Shown: one piece after another, positions 7,684 to 17,845 of the stretch
Layout of the letters: each line of letters begins with the position of its first letter
Numbering within the stretch: position 1 is the first letter of the stretch
Assembly: GCA_031291445.1 (NCBI GenBank)
Contig: JARLJA010000098.1
Span: forward strand, 1-64,000
DNA length: 64,000 bases
Direction: 5' to 3'
DNA from: Xanthobacteraceae bacterium
GTDB taxonomy: Bacteria; Pseudomonadota; Alphaproteobacteria; Rhizobiales; Xanthobacteraceae
The notes under the pieces: model-generated
The model's database searches: none
Seen by the model: the letters and a program-made list of their open reading frames with translations, nothing else
What the model was told of the DNA's origin: nothing
Made by a program: the position numbers and the translations under genes

Positions 7684-8571
7684 ATGATCCCACACTACTT
7701 TTTGTACGAGGAAACCGCGCCGGAGATCGAACCGTCATTTCTGCACATCGAGCCCATCCCGGTCCGAAGTGGCCGCCATGATTGGACAATTCGCACTCAC
7801 ACCCATCCCGAGCACCATCAGATCCTCGCCATCAGCAAGGGTGGCGGCACGATCGAGATCGAGGGCGAGGACTGGGACCTTGCGCCGCCCGCACTGGTGG
7901 TGGTGCCGGCACTGACGATCCATGCCATCCACTTCAAGCCCGACACCGACGGCTTCGTCATCACCGTCGCGCCGCCCTTCCTGCAGTCCGCGCTCGATGG
8001 CGACACCGAGCTGATCGACGGGTTCCGCACGCCGGTGCGCTTCCTGCCGCACCAGATCGGCGGCGACATCGATCTGCCAGGGCTGTTCGCGGCGCTCGAA
8101 CACGAATTCGTGTGGGCCGCGCCAGGACGCCGGGCCGCGATCAAGTCCTATCTCCAGCTGATCGCGGTGACGCTGGCGCGCCTGCTCGGCCGGGAACGGG
8201 CGAATCCGGTCTCCACCGCGCGCGAGTCCGAGACAGTGATGCGCTTCCGCGAGCTGGTGGAGAAGCATTACAGGCGCCATCCACCGCTCAGCTTCTTCGC
8301 CCGCGCGCTCGGCACCACCCCGGCGCGTCTCAATGCCTGCTGCCGCGCCACCACCGGCAAGTCGTCGCTCGCGGTGATCAACGATCGCCTGCTGACGGAA
8401 GCCAAGCGCAACCTGCTCTATTCAGACCTCACGGTCAGCGAGATCGCGGCCTCGCTGGGGTATGTCGACCCAGGCTATTTCAACCGGTTCTTTTCCCGGC
8501 GTGTCGGCCTGTCGCCTGGCCGCTTTCGCGACAGCCAGCTGTCGTCGCAGCGCCGGAGCCCGGTGGGGTGA
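7684..8571 (+). CDS. AraC-family transcriptional regulator (PobR-like)
   Basis: 295 residues: an N-terminal cupin-like sensor (HTHPEHHQIL near residues 38-47 and a second barrel half after it) and a C-terminal double helix-turn-helix (about 185-285, with SEIAASLGYVDPGYFNRFF as the second motif). The arrangement resembles PobR-type activators of aromatic catabolism. It is divergent from the flavoprotein/SBP/SDR operon across a 161-base gap, so it most likely controls that operon. Its ligand is presumably the substrate or an early intermediate (inference). Confidence 0.85.
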   Translation: MIPHYFLYEETAPEIEPSFLHIEPIPVRSGRHDWTIRTHTHPEHHQILAISKGGGTIEIEGEDWDLAPPALVVVPALTIHAIHFKPDTDGFVITVAPPFLQSALDGDTELIDGFRTPVRFLPHQIGGDIDLPGLFAALEHEFVWAAPGRRAAIKSYLQLIAVTLARLLGRERANPVSTARESETVMRFRELVEKHYRRHPPLSFFARALGTTPARLNACCRATTGKSSLAVINDRLLTEAKRNLLYSDLTVSEIAASLGYVDPGYFNRFFSRRVGLSPGRFRDSQLSSQRRSPVG

Positions 8572-8728
8572 CCCTGATTTCGACGGGGCCGCGTGGGCAG
8601 ACTCCAAGGTCGGCCAAATCAGACTCGGAGCCTGCGGCCGCGCGCGGGTGCGAGCACGCGAACCTGAGCGGACAATCAGGACATCCGCCTTTTGGCGGTG
8701 AGGCAATTATGGACGCGCGCCGGCGCGT

Positions 8729-10654
8729 TCACCGCTGGCGCGTCATGAAGCCGTCGAAGTACGCTGCGAACTGCGCATGGCCGTCGAGCGGCAGAACGTG
8801 GGCGACATATTGGTCCGGCCGCACGATCACCAAGCAGCCGGCTTCGCGATCGATGCCGCGCATGGCGAAGATGTCGGATCCGCTTGTTTGGTCGGCGCAG
8901 AACATCTTTTCGTAGTCGCGAAGCCCGTAACGCCCCTTTCGCGGCAGCAGGAAGGACGGCATGGCCTCGACGGCGAGTTCGCGATGTCCTTGCTGGAAAA
9001 CCGCCCGGACGTCGATCACCGCGTCGACGTCCTCGCCCGCCGGGGTGTAATTCCTCACGGGAGAGTCCGGTGCCTCGGCCAGGAAGTCGCACAGCGCCCG
9101 GATGCCGGAGTTGGACGCGGCCGGATCCTCCGCCCGGGCAAAGGCGAAGATGCGCCAGCGGCCATCCGCCTTGACCGTGTGGCCGAGGTGAACCGGCCTG
9201 GCGTCCGCCAGACGGACGACCGGCGCGGAATGAAAGCGCGTGCCGATCACCAGCCCCTTGGCCAGATGCTGATGGGTCGCTTCGCCGGTGAGGATCGAGG
9301 GCCGGTAACGGGTCGCGGTCCCCGCCGTGTAGCGCCCGTGCCTGACGAAATAGCTCTGCGTCTCCGCCGGGTCGAATCCCTTGCTCGATGCCAGCAGCGC
9401 GGCCCATTCGCGATCGAAGTCGATCAGCTCCCTGGCGATGGCCTGACGTTCCGCCGAGTAGCTGCGCAGCAGGCTGGGCGCGCACCGCTTGCGCAGGACG
9501 GATGCCAGCTTCCATCCGAGATTGAAGCCGTCCTGCATGGAGACGTTCATGCCCTGCCCCGCCTTCGGGCTATGGGTGTGGCAGGCGTCGCCGGCGATGA
9601 ACACGCGCGGCAGGCGTATCGCGACGTCGTCTTCCGGCACGTCGTCGAACTTGTCGCAGAGGCGCTGGCCGATCTCGTAGACCGACCACCACGCCACCTC
9701 TTTGACATCGAGAGAATGGGGCTTGAGGATGCGCCGCGCCGCGGCGATCAGGTCGTCGGCCGTGATGTTGCGATTGGAAACCCTTTCGCCGGCATCGAGC
9801 GTGTCCAGTTCGATGTACAGGCGAAAAAGATAGCCGCCTTCGCGCGGGATGATGATGATGCTGCCGTCGCTGGCGGACTGGATCAGCGACTTGAAGCGGA
9901 TATCCGGAAAGTCGGTGACGGCCAGCACGTCCATGACCCCCCAGGCGTGGTTGGCGGAGTCCCCGTGCAGCGTGCGCCCGATGCTCTTGCGCACCGTGCT
10001 GCGCGCCCCGTCGCAGCCGACCACGTAGCGCGCCCTGATGGTCTCGATCTGTCCTTCGTGCGCGGGATCGAGGCGCTCGAGCCGGGCGGTCACCTGATGG
10101 GGATGCGGATCGTCGCCTGAGATGGCCTCCTGGCCGATCTGAAGTTCGAGCAGCCGTCGCGCGTAGTACGGCTCCAGTCCTGCCGGCGATTTGCGCATGA
10201 CGTCCAGGTAGAAATCGTGCACCCGCGCCTGATTGAGGACGACATGCGGAAACTCGGACAGCCCGTCCTCGGTGTCCTGCACCCGTCCGCTGCGGACGAT
10301 GGCGTCGCGCTGCCGGGGGTCGGGCTTCCAGAACGTCGTCTCATTGATCCAGCAGGCCTCCTTCAGCACCCGCTCACTGAAGCCGTAAGCTTCGAACATC
10401 TCCATCGTGCGGCAGGCAATGCCGTCGGCCTGGCCGCGCAGGAGCGGCCCCGGCTTCTGCTCCACGATGCAGGTCTTGATGTCGGAAAATGCGGACAATT
10501 GCGCCGCCAGGGTCAAGCCGGCCGGTCCGCAGCCGACGATGAGAACGTCGACCTCCTCGGGGACTGGGCCTGGAAGTCCGGAAGCGGGAGAGCGCAGCGC
10601 CGGGTTCGAAGTCTCTGGGTCGCCGGGTTCGAATCCGTTCAGATGAAATTGCAC
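8729..10654 (-). CDS. mobA: FAD-dependent aromatic hydroxylase, 3-hydroxybenzoate 4-monooxygenase/phenol hydroxylase family
   Basis: 641 residues when begun at the GTG at 10654, which gives VQFHLNGF, an N-terminus like that of the ~640-residue MobA of Comamonas. Domain order: FAD-binding GCGPAG (about 41-46), YVVGCDGARSTVR (DG motif), FIAGDACHTHSPKAGQGMN (GD motif), then the C-terminal thioredoxin-like domain of phenol hydroxylases. It would hydroxylate an aromatic ring with NAD(P)H and oxygen. A MarR regulator is divergent, with palindromes in the 85-base spacer. No ring-cleavage genes are nearby. The 3-hydroxybenzoate specificity is a guess from the family. Confidence 0.8.
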   Translation of the reverse strand: MQFHLNGFEPGDPETSNPALRSPASGLPGPVPEEVDVLIVGCGPAGLTLAAQLSAFSDIKTCIVEQKPGPLLRGQADGIACRTMEMFEAYGFSERVLKEACWINETTFWKPDPRQRDAIVRSGRVQDTEDGLSEFPHVVLNQARVHDFYLDVMRKSPAGLEPYYARRLLELQIGQEAISGDDPHPHQVTARLERLDPAHEGQIETIRARYVVGCDGARSTVRKSIGRTLHGDSANHAWGVMDVLAVTDFPDIRFKSLIQSASDGSIIIIPREGGYLFRLYIELDTLDAGERVSNRNITADDLIAAARRILKPHSLDVKEVAWWSVYEIGQRLCDKFDDVPEDDVAIRLPRVFIAGDACHTHSPKAGQGMNVSMQDGFNLGWKLASVLRKRCAPSLLRSYSAERQAIARELIDFDREWAALLASSKGFDPAETQSYFVRHGRYTAGTATRYRPSILTGEATHQHLAKGLVIGTRFHSAPVVRLADARPVHLGHTVKADGRWRIFAFARAEDPAASNSGIRALCDFLAEAPDSPVRNYTPAGEDVDAVIDVRAVFQQGHRELAVEAMPSFLLPRKGRYGLRDYEKMFCADQTSGSDIFAMRGIDREAGCLVIVRPDQYVAHVLPLDGHAQFAAYFDGFMTRQR

Positions 10655-10680
10655 GAAGCCACCCCGTGTCCAAAACCATT

Positions 10681-10718
10681 TGATCAGCATGCTGACGATC
10701 AGTATGCTTGTCAAGCAT
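10681..10718. promoter_or_regulatory. Paired palindromes (MarR operator candidates)
   Basis: Two perfect inverted repeats lie between the hydroxylase and MarR starts: TCAGCATGCTGA at 10684-10695 and ATGCTTGTCAAGCAT at 10704-10718. They also overlap a direct repeat (GATCAGCATGCT and GATCAGTATGCT). The spacing and position suit a MarR dimer repressing both divergent genes. Confidence 0.6.
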
Positions 10719-10739
10719 GCGGTCGAGGTGGAGGATTTG

Positions 10740-11222
10740 GTGACGGATCACGACAGTAAGCCCGGGCACCTGGCGCGCCGGTTCCAGCAGATCGCGGCGG
10801 CGATCTTCCATGCCGAGGTCGAGGCGGCCGGGTACGATCTCACGCCTGTTCAGTACGCGGCGCTCACCACGATCGGCACGCATCCAGGACTCGATCAGGC
10901 GACGCTGGCCGGATTGATCGCCTATGACCGGACCACCATCACCGGCGTCGTGGATCGGTTGGAGCAGAAGGGTTTGCTGGTGCGGCAGGCGAGCAACAGG
11001 GACAGGCGCGCCCACGAGCTGCAGATCACCGCTGAAGGGCGGCGGATCCTGAACGGGATCGAACCGGCGGTCGAGGCGGCGCAGCGGATCATGTTGCGCG
11101 GCCTGACCGGCGTCGAGGCGGAGACATTCCTGCGGCTGTTGCGCAAGGCCATCGCTGCCGGCAACGAACTCAGCCGGGCGCCATTGCGGGCGGCTTCGGT
11201 TGATACCGTCAAGCGGAAATAG
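10740..11222 (+). CDS. MarR-family transcriptional regulator
   Basis: 160 residues from the GTG at 10740, chosen because AGGTGGAGG lies just upstream and because the longer in-frame start would include the operator palindromes. The winged helix is clear: LTPVQYAALTTIG, then DQATLAGLIAYDRTTITGVVDRL as recognition helix and SNRDRRAHE in the wing. This group represses genes for aromatic degradation and is released by the aromatic ligand. The divergent MobA-like hydroxylase is its obvious target. Confidence 0.88.
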   Translation: MTDHDSKPGHLARRFQQIAAAIFHAEVEAAGYDLTPVQYAALTTIGTHPGLDQATLAGLIAYDRTTITGVVDRLEQKGLLVRQASNRDRRAHELQITAEGRRILNGIEPAVEAAQRIMLRGLTGVEAETFLRLLRKAIAAGNELSRAPLRAASVDTVKRK

Positions 11223-11355
11223 TGACGGCATTGCCGGTGGTCGCGGGCCGGTGGTTGCTGCTGCGCGGTGGGCAAACGCGTGCGCGACGTGGTACGCGCT
11301 CCCCGACAAGGCGGTCGTTGAATGGCAAGCTCCCCATACGCGCCAAGAGGATGAC

Positions 11356-12462
11356 ATGACCAGCGCCGACGGCGTCCAGCCGCCCATTTTTCTGGCTCTG
11401 AAGAGTCTGTCGAGGAGACTTCTGAGGAGATTTCGCAAGGCCTGGTCGGGGACGTGGAACGGCACGGTTTCGCGCGACGATGTCGGCCGCGTCTGCCGCG
11501 AGCTTCTCCACCATGAACCGGCATCGCCGGATCTCGGCGCCGGTCAATCTGCGCTCGAGTTTACCCTCTCGGTGGCGCTGGGCCCCGAGCGCGCGGCGCT
11601 GGAGGAACAGCGCGTGCGGCAAGCGCTGATGGCGACGACCCCTGTCTGGGCGTCGCAGGCCGACATCGGCTGGGTCCTGACCTACACGCGAGACGATGTC
11701 ATTGGTGGATGCATCAGAAGCCGCGGTACGTTCGAGGAAGCCGAGGTCGGCGAGGTCATGAAATTGATCGCGGATCTCGGCGCGCCTGCCCCGGCGGGCC
11801 TGTTTGTTGATATCGGAGCCAATATCGGCACCCACGCGCTGTATGCGCTCCGGAACGGCTTCCAGCGCGCCCTCTGTGTCGAGGCCGACCCTGACAACTT
11901 CAGGCTCCTGAGGGCCAACCAGGTCCTGAACGACCTCGACGCGCGGTGCGTCAACGTGATGGCGGCCGTGTCGGACACGCCGGGTGTCGCAACCATGGAA
12001 ATCTCGCCGTCAAACTTCGGCGATCGCCGGGTGCGCCCGGACGCCTCTGCGAGAAGCGGTGTCCATGGCGAGGAGAACTGGAGCACGATCGAGGTGCCGG
12101 TCAGGCGGCTGGATTCGATTTTCGCCGAAAACCGGATCGACTTCAGGGATGTCGGGCTCGTCTGGGTCGACACCCAGGGTCACGACGCTCACGTCCTGAA
12201 GGGAGCTCCGCAGCTGCTGGCGGCCGGCGCCCCGGTCGTGATCGAGTTTTGGCCCTATGGCCTGGATCGCAGCGGTGGATACGCCCTGCTGAAAGATCTC
12301 ATCCGGGAGACGCGGCGTCGCGTGTTCGACGTCAAGCAGAGCGTTCGCGCCGGCCGGGCAATCGCTGTCGAGACCGCCGAGCAGCTCGATGACCTGTTCC
12401 GTTCGCTGCGTCTGAACGAAGGCAAGGACGGGTGGCCGCACACCGATCTGCTGCTGCTGTAG
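11356..12462 (+). CDS. FkbM-family SAM-dependent methyltransferase
   Basis: 368 residues. FVDIGANIGTHALYAL is the SAM-binding motif I of FkbM-type enzymes and LVWVDTQGHDAHVLKGA is their conserved acidic core. The ~140 N-terminal residues are not recognised and contain basic stretches (RRLLRRFRK). AGAGG sits five bases before the ATG at 11356. FkbM enzymes O-methylate sugars or polyketides, but no polysaccharide gene is adjacent. It stands alone between a MarR gene and the converging end of the large operon, so its target is open. Confidence 0.82.
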   Translation: MTSADGVQPPIFLALKSLSRRLLRRFRKAWSGTWNGTVSRDDVGRVCRELLHHEPASPDLGAGQSALEFTLSVALGPERAALEEQRVRQALMATTPVWASQADIGWVLTYTRDDVIGGCIRSRGTFEEAEVGEVMKLIADLGAPAPAGLFVDIGANIGTHALYALRNGFQRALCVEADPDNFRLLRANQVLNDLDARCVNVMAAVSDTPGVATMEISPSNFGDRRVRPDASARSGVHGEENWSTIEVPVRRLDSIFAENRIDFRDVGLVWVDTQGHDAHVLKGAPQLLAAGAPVVIEFWPYGLDRSGGYALLKDLIRETRRRVFDVKQSVRAGRAIAVETAEQLDDLFRSLRLNEGKDGWPHTDLLLL

Positions 12463-12525
12463 GCCCTCACCCCGACCTCGGCCTTGGTGGCAGCCGCCGC
12501 GAGCGAAGGCGCAGTCCTCCGCGCG

Positions 12526-13830
12526 TCATTTCTCCGGCGCGGGCCACAGCCCGCCGGCCGACCACGTCTCGGCTTCGTCCAGGGTGAGCGGATCTCCTGA
12601 CCCGCCGGTCTGCGCCGGATCGACGTTCTGGTAGCGGCGGAATTCCAGCGCGCCAATCTGGTTGCGATGCACCTCGTCGGGCCCGTCGGCGAGCCGCAGC
12701 AGGCGCGTCGTCGCCAGTGCGGCGGCGAGGAAATGGTCGTTGCTGGTGCCCCCGCCGCCGAACGCCTGGATCGCCCAGTCGACGATCTTCTGCGCCATGT
12801 TCGGCGCCACCACCTTGATCATGGCGATCTCCTGGCGCGCCGCCTTGTTGCCGACGGTGTCCATCATGTGGGCGGCCTTCAGCGTCAGAAGCCGCGCCTG
12901 CTCGATCATGATGCGCGCTTCCGCGATGCGCTCGAGCGTCACCGTCTGGTCCGAGACCTTGCGGCCGAACGCGAGACGCTTCTCGGCGCGGCGGCACATC
13001 TTCTCGAGCACACGCTCGCTGAGCCCGATCAGGCGCATGCAATGGTGGATCCGCCCGGGGCCGAGGCGGCCCTGGGCGATCTCGAACCCCCGCCCCTCGC
13101 CGAGCAGCACGTTCGAGACCGGCACCCGCACGTTGGTGAAGGTCACCTCGGATGCCCGGTCCGGCACGCCGTAGAATCCGAGCACCGGCAGCGCGCGAAT
13201 GACGCGCACGCCCGGCGTGTCCTTGGGCACCAGGATCATCGACTGGCGGCGATGCCGGTCCGGGCTGTTCGGATCGGTCTGCCCCATGAAGATGATGATC
13301 TTGCAGCGCGGGTCGGTGGCGCCGGTGGTGTACCACTTGCGGCCGTTGATGACGTAAGTATCGCCGTCGCGGACGATCGAGCTTTGGATGTTGGTCGCGT
13401 CCGACGAGGCGACCTCCGGCTCGGTCATGGCGAAGGAGGAGCGGATCTCGCCCGCCAGCAGCGGCTTCAGCCACGCTTCCTTCTGGGCGTCGGTGCCGTA
13501 GCGCAGGATCGTTTCCATGTTGCCGGTGTCGGGCGCGCTGCAGTTGAAGACTTCGGGCGCCAGGTGCGAGCGTCCCATGATCTCGCAGAGCGGCGCGTAG
13601 TCGAGGTTGGTCAGGCCGCCCTCCCCGTGGTGCGCCGGCAGGAACAGGTTCCACAGCCCTGCGGCCCTGGCCAGCGGCTTCAGCTCCTCGACCACGGGAT
13701 GGATCGCCCAGGGCCCGAGGCGTTCGGCCTCCTGGTAGAACCGGCGCTCGTTCGGATAGATGTGCTCGGCCATGAAGCCGCGAATGCGCATGGCGAGTTC
13801 GGCGCTGCGGCCGCTCTGGCTGATGTCCAT
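12526..13830 (-). CDS. Acyl-CoA dehydrogenase, ACAD10/11-like
   Basis: 434 residues with the full acyl-CoA dehydrogenase layout: helical N-terminal domain, middle beta domain ([17 protein letters not shown]) and C-terminal helical domain with R..FG and [11 protein letters not shown]. The end of the flavin site reads [15 protein letters not shown], a signature I associate with the ACAD10/11 branch rather than with classical straight-chain enzymes. GGAGGAG lies upstream of the ATG at 13830. It is the last gene of the big operon, 14 bases after the acyl-CoA synthetase, so the two probably act in sequence. Some ACAD11-like enzymes work on 4-hydroxyacyl derivatives; that link is from general knowledge, not proven here. 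Confidence 0.85.
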   Translation of the reverse strand: MDISQSGRSAELAMRIRGFMAEHIYPNERRFYQEAERLGPWAIHPVVEELKPLARAAGLWNLFLPAHHGEGGLTNLDYAPLCEIMGRSHLAPEVFNCSAPDTGNMETILRYGTDAQKEAWLKPLLAGEIRSSFAMTEPEVASSDATNIQSSIVRDGDTYVINGRKWYTTGATDPRCKIIIFMGQTDPNSPDRHRRQSMILVPKDTPGVRVIRALPVLGFYGVPDRASEVTFTNVRVPVSNVLLGEGRGFEIAQGRLGPGRIHHCMRLIGLSERVLEKMCRRAEKRLAFGRKVSDQTVTLERIAEARIMIEQARLLTLKAAHMMDTVGNKAARQEIAMIKVVAPNMAQKIVDWAIQAFGGGGTSNDHFLAAALATTRLLRLADGPDEVHRNQIGALEFRRYQNVDPAQTGGSGDPLTLDEAETWSAGGLWPAPEK

Positions 13831-13844
13831 GGGTTTCTCCTCCA

Positions 13845-15536
13845 TCACGCGGTCGGCGGCCGCGGGTCCTGCTTCAGGACGTTGCGTGTGATCTTGCCTG
13901 AAGCGGTTTTGGGCAATTCGGGCAGAATATCGATCCGCGTGGGGCACTTGTAGGCGGCCAGCCTGTCGCGGCAGAACCGGATCAGCGCGGCGGCATCGAG
14001 GTCGACGCCGCTCTGCGGCGAGACGAAGGCGATCACCGTTTCGCCGCGATAGGCGTCCGGCGCGCCGACCACCGCGGCCTCACGCACGCCCGGGAAGGCA
14101 TAGAGCACGTCCTCGACCTCGCGTGGCCACACCTTGAAGCCGGACGCGGAGATCATGTCCTTCTTGCGGTCGACCAGATAGAACCAGCCCTCGGCGTCGA
14201 CGAAGCCGATGTCGCCGGTATGCATCCAGCCGCCGATCAGGACCTCGGCGGTTTCCGTCGGCTTGCCCCAGTAGCCCGCCATCACCGTGGGCCCGCGCAC
14301 CACCACCTCGCCGTGCTCGCCGGGGCCGAGCGGGCGCCGGGTGTCGTCGACCACGATCACGTCGGTGCCGGGCGTCGGAATGCCGATCGACAGCGCGCCG
14401 GACTGCGGATCGACCGGAATGGCGCCATCGGCGGGGGCGAGATGGCTCGGTGCGGTGAGCTCGGTCATGCCGTAGGAGCTGCGGATCGAGCGGCCAAACC
14501 GTTGGGCGAAGGCGTCCACCACGGCGGGCGCGATCGGCGCACCTCCCGAATAGAGCCGGTCGAAGCTCGCGAAATGCGCGGACGTCGCGTCGGGATGGTT
14601 CATCAAGGCGATGAACGCAGTGATCGCTCCGATGATGAAGGTCGGCCGGTGCTCGAGGAACGCCTCGAGCACCGCCGCGGGCTGGAAGCGATAAGTCAGA
14701 ACCTGCGCCGCCCCGGCGGCGAAGGCTCCGAGCAACTGCAGTTCGAAGCCGGTGACATGAAACAGCGGCGCCACCCCGAAGATGCGCGATTGCGCGCAAA
14801 GCCCGAAATGCACAACGCTGAGCCGCGCATTGTGCACCAGATTGCGATGGGTCAGCATCGCGCCCTTCGGCACGCCGGTGGTGCCTGACGTGTAGAGCAG
14901 CAGGCCGACGTCGTCCGCGGTGACCGCGGCGGTCGAATACGGCTCCGCCGGACCCACCAACACATGCGACAGCGCTTCCCCCGGTGCCGCACCAGCGTCG
15001 GGCGGAAGCACCCGCGCATCGTTGCGGCGCTGAAATTCGTGTCCGCTGGTCCACAGTACGTTTTCCGGCGCGACGCGGCCGGCCGCCGCATCGACCACGG
15101 TTTGCCACTGATCATCATGACAGATGATCGCCCGTGGCGCGCAGTCGGCGAACAGTTTCTCCAGCTCCGCCTTGCGGTACATCGGGTTGAGGCCGACCAC
15201 GACAGCGCCCAGCTTCCATGTCGCCACCGTCGCGATGACGAATTGCGGGGTGTTCTGCAGGATGACCGCGACGCGGTCGCCCCGGCCAATGCCGCGCGTG
15301 GCGAGCCAGCCCGCGAGGCGGTCGCTCAGGTCGTCGAGATCACCATAGCTCAGCATGGTATCGAAATAGAACAGCGCCGGCGCCCCGCGCGGCGCCGCGC
15401 GAAACACGTCGAGCGCGGTGGCGTTCGATGCCGCTGGCGCCGCCTCGCCCTGCAGCTTCAGCCACGGCCTGAACCGGGCGGCGTCCTCGTACGCTTGCAG
15501 GGTCTCGACACCGCTCGGTGCAGAAGCCGCCATCAT
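13845..15536 (-). CDS. Acyl-CoA synthetase (AMP-forming)
   Basis: 563 residues of the ANL superfamily. The phosphate-binding loop is [37 protein letters not shown] covers the hinge region, and the catalytic lysine lies in [11 protein letters not shown] near the C-terminus. It activates a carboxylic acid to its CoA thioester. The start ATG overlaps the stop of the GntR gene (ATGA), which indicates translational coupling. Substrate length is not readable; the operon suggests an acid produced from the imported compound. Confidence 0.87.
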   Translation of the reverse strand: MMAASAPSGVETLQAYEDAARFRPWLKLQGEAAPAASNATALDVFRAAPRGAPALFYFDTMLSYGDLDDLSDRLAGWLATRGIGRGDRVAVILQNTPQFVIATVATWKLGAVVVGLNPMYRKAELEKLFADCAPRAIICHDDQWQTVVDAAAGRVAPENVLWTSGHEFQRRNDARVLPPDAGAAPGEALSHVLVGPAEPYSTAAVTADDVGLLLYTSGTTGVPKGAMLTHRNLVHNARLSVVHFGLCAQSRIFGVAPLFHVTGFELQLLGAFAAGAAQVLTYRFQPAAVLEAFLEHRPTFIIGAITAFIALMNHPDATSAHFASFDRLYSGGAPIAPAVVDAFAQRFGRSIRSSYGMTELTAPSHLAPADGAIPVDPQSGALSIGIPTPGTDVIVVDDTRRPLGPGEHGEVVVRGPTVMAGYWGKPTETAEVLIGGWMHTGDIGFVDAEGWFYLVDRKKDMISASGFKVWPREVEDVLYAFPGVREAAVVGAPDAYRGETVIAFVSPQSGVDLDAAALIRFCRDRLAAYKCPTRIDILPELPKTASGKITRNVLKQDPRPPTA

Positions 15537-16315
15537 GGCCGTTTGCTGCCGGCGGAGCCGGCCGGCGTCCGCCGACCGAAGTCCAGTGTTTCGATCAGCA
15601 GCCTGGTCCTGCGGATATGAAGGTGCACCATATCGCGCGCGCCCTCGGCGTCGCGTGACCGGATCATGTCCATCAGCATGAGGTGTTGCGGATCGGAGAA
15701 CGGCAGACCATTCTTTGCGAAGGTCTCCTTGACGAATTGTCGGCGGAAGTGCTGGGTGCTGTTCCAGAACCGCTCGACCATCGCCTGCAGCTGCGGCATG
15801 CGTGCCCGCGAATAGGTGCTCAGATGAAACTCGCGGTCGAGCTGCAGGTAGCGTTCCAGCGTCGTGGTGCGCTCGAGTTCGTTGATCATGCCGCCGAGCG
15901 CAGCGATATCCGCCTCGGTCAGGTTCGGCACGCTCTCGAAGATCGCCAGCGGCTCGACCACCTCGCGGATCTTGTAGACCTCGATGGATTCCTCGGAGTT
16001 GACGTCCGCGATCCAGGCGCCGCGATTGGGCGCCAGCACCACCAGTCCCTCATTTTCCAGTTGCTTAAGCGCTTCCCGGACCGGAATCCGGCTGGCGCCG
16101 TATTTGGCGGCGAGCAGCTCCTGACGGATCCGCATGCCCGGGGGCATCTCGCCGCTGAGCACGGAAGAGCGGATTTCGTCGGCGATGCGGGAGCTGAGCA
16201 ATCGGCCGTCCTCCTCCGCAGCCAGCTGGATGTCCACCGGCACCTCGTTCACTCCGTAGCTGGGGCGTCGACGCCCATGGTCACCGTCCCGCGCACGCTC
16301 AGTGGATCGCCGCAT
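15533..16315 (-). CDS. GntR-family (FCD/FadR-type) transcriptional regulator
   Basis: Up to 260 residues. The N-terminal winged helix contains MRIRQELLAAKYGASRIPVR and EALKQLENEGLV; the C-terminal all-helical FCD sensor includes LDREFHLSTYSRARMP and a metal-ligand-like HLHIRR. The ATG at 16315 overlaps the ATPase stop by 17 bases; a GTG at 16252 is an alternative, neither with a strong ribosome site. It is embedded in the operon and probably controls it. The TTGGATACAA sites near 23380 and 23442 are its likely operators. Confidence 0.87.
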   Translation of the reverse strand: MRRSTERARDGDHGRRRPSYGVNEVPVDIQLAAEEDGRLLSSRIADEIRSSVLSGEMPPGMRIRQELLAAKYGASRIPVREALKQLENEGLVVLAPNRGAWIADVNSEESIEVYKIREVVEPLAIFESVPNLTEADIAALGGMINELERTTTLERYLQLDREFHLSTYSRARMPQLQAMVERFWNSTQHFRRQFVKETFAKNGLPFSDPQHLMLMDMIRSRDAEGARDMVHLHIRRTRLLIETLDFGRRTPAGSAGSKRP

Positions 16316-17840
16316 ACATGATCTTGTCTTCGGTTGCGTCCGCGCGCGACATTTCCTCCACGATTCGGCCGCCGCGCGCCACCAGCACCCGGTCGGAGAT
16401 GGCGAGGACCTCCGGCAGATAGGACGAGATCACCACCACCGCCTTGCCGTCGGCGGCGAGCCTACGGATCGCGGCGTGGATCTGGGGGATGGCGCTGACG
16501 TCGACGCCGCGGGTCGGCTCGTCGAAGATGACGATGGTCGGCTCCTGCGCCAGCGATTTCGCCACCACCACCTTCTGCTGGTTGCCGCCGGAGTATTCGA
16601 CGATCTTGAGGCTGCGCTTGAGCGCGGAGATCGACAGCACCTTGATCCACTGGTCCGCGATGCGCTTCATCTCCCGCACCGAATAGAAGAACCGGCGCAC
16701 GTGGGGCGACGACAGGTACCCGAGATAGATGTTCTGGTCGACGGTCATGGTCTCGAAGAAGCCGTCGACCTTGCGGTCCTCGGTGATATAGGCAATGCCG
16801 TCGCGCACCGCCTGCCGCGGCACGCGGTAGCGTACCGGCCTGCCCCGCAGGTAGATCATGCCACCCCGCAGGAAATTGCGCTTGCGCGCGCCGCAGATGA
16901 TCTGCGCGATCTCGCTGCGCCCCGCACCGACCAGCCCGAAGATTCCGACCACCTCTCCGTCGAACACCGAGAACGACATGTTCTTGACCACGCTGCCCAT
17001 GGTGACGTTCTCGACCGAGAGCACCTTGTCGCCGCGCTTCGCCTGCGGCTTGGGCGCGTCGGGATCGGCACCGTGGGTGGCGTAGTGGCTGGCGGAGATG
17101 TCGCGGCCGATCATCATGCGCACCAGCGCGTCGCGCGTCATGCCCTTTGCCGGCGCCGTGCTCACCAGCTTGCCGTCCCGCAGCACCGTGACGCGGTCGC
17201 CGATGTCGATCGCTTCCTCCAGTGCATGGGAGATGAAGATGATGCCGGCGCCCCTCTCCTTCAGCGTCCGCAACAGGTGGAACAGGTGCTGGGTTTCCTC
17301 CGGTGTGAGCGACGCCGTCGGCTCATCGAAAATGAAGATCCGGGCGCTGTGCCGCACCGCGCGGACGATCTCGACCATCTGCCGCTTGGCAGTTCCAAGG
17401 TTCTCCACCAGCGTCAACGGATCGACGTTGAAGTTCATCGACTGCAACGATTGGGTCGCGGCGATGTTGATCTTGCTGTAGATCGTGAGGAACTTCTCCA
17501 TGCCGAGTTCGAGGTTCTGCGCCACGGTCATCGACGGCACCAGGCTCGATTCCTGGTAGACCATTGCGACGCCACCCCGGAGCGCTTCCTGCGGAGATGT
17601 AAACGTGACCTTCTGGCCGTCGATCAGGTAGTCGCCGGACGTGAGCGTGATGGCGCCGGCGATCGCCTTGCACAGCGTCGATTTGCCGGCGCCGTTTTCG
17701 CCCAGCAGGGCGTGAATTTCTCCCGCGCGGAGCTCGAAATCCACGCCGTCGATGGCGTGCAGCCCGCCATAGACCTTGCTGCCCCGGACGATCCGCAACA
17801 GCGGCGCCTGTGCTTCTGCTTTCGACTGTATGTCGCTCAT
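16299..17840 (-). CDS. Sugar-type ABC transporter ATPase with two nucleotide-binding domains
   Basis: 513 residues, the tandem-domain architecture of RbsA/XylG-type ATPases. Domain 1 has Walker A GENGAGKST, a loosely conserved signature (LGTAKRQMVEI) and Walker B FIFDEPTASL. Domain 2 has the usual degenerate Walker A (GLVGAGRSE), the signature SGGNQQKV and Walker B IFDEPTRGVD. GGAAGG precedes the ATG at 17840. It lies 5 bases after the second propeller gene and powers the importer formed with the two permeases and the binding protein of the same operon. Confidence 0.92.
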   Translation of the reverse strand: MSDIQSKAEAQAPLLRIVRGSKVYGGLHAIDGVDFELRAGEIHALLGENGAGKSTLCKAIAGAITLTSGDYLIDGQKVTFTSPQEALRGGVAMVYQESSLVPSMTVAQNLELGMEKFLTIYSKINIAATQSLQSMNFNVDPLTLVENLGTAKRQMVEIVRAVRHSARIFIFDEPTASLTPEETQHLFHLLRTLKERGAGIIFISHALEEAIDIGDRVTVLRDGKLVSTAPAKGMTRDALVRMMIGRDISASHYATHGADPDAPKPQAKRGDKVLSVENVTMGSVVKNMSFSVFDGEVVGIFGLVGAGRSEIAQIICGARKRNFLRGGMIYLRGRPVRYRVPRQAVRDGIAYITEDRKVDGFFETMTVDQNIYLGYLSSPHVRRFFYSVREMKRIADQWIKVLSISALKRSLKIVEYSGGNQQKVVVAKSLAQEPTIVIFDEPTRGVDVSAIPQIHAAIRRLAADGKAVVVISSYLPEVLAISDRVLVARGGRIVEEMSRADATEDKIMYAAIH

Positions 17841-17845
17841 CGCGG

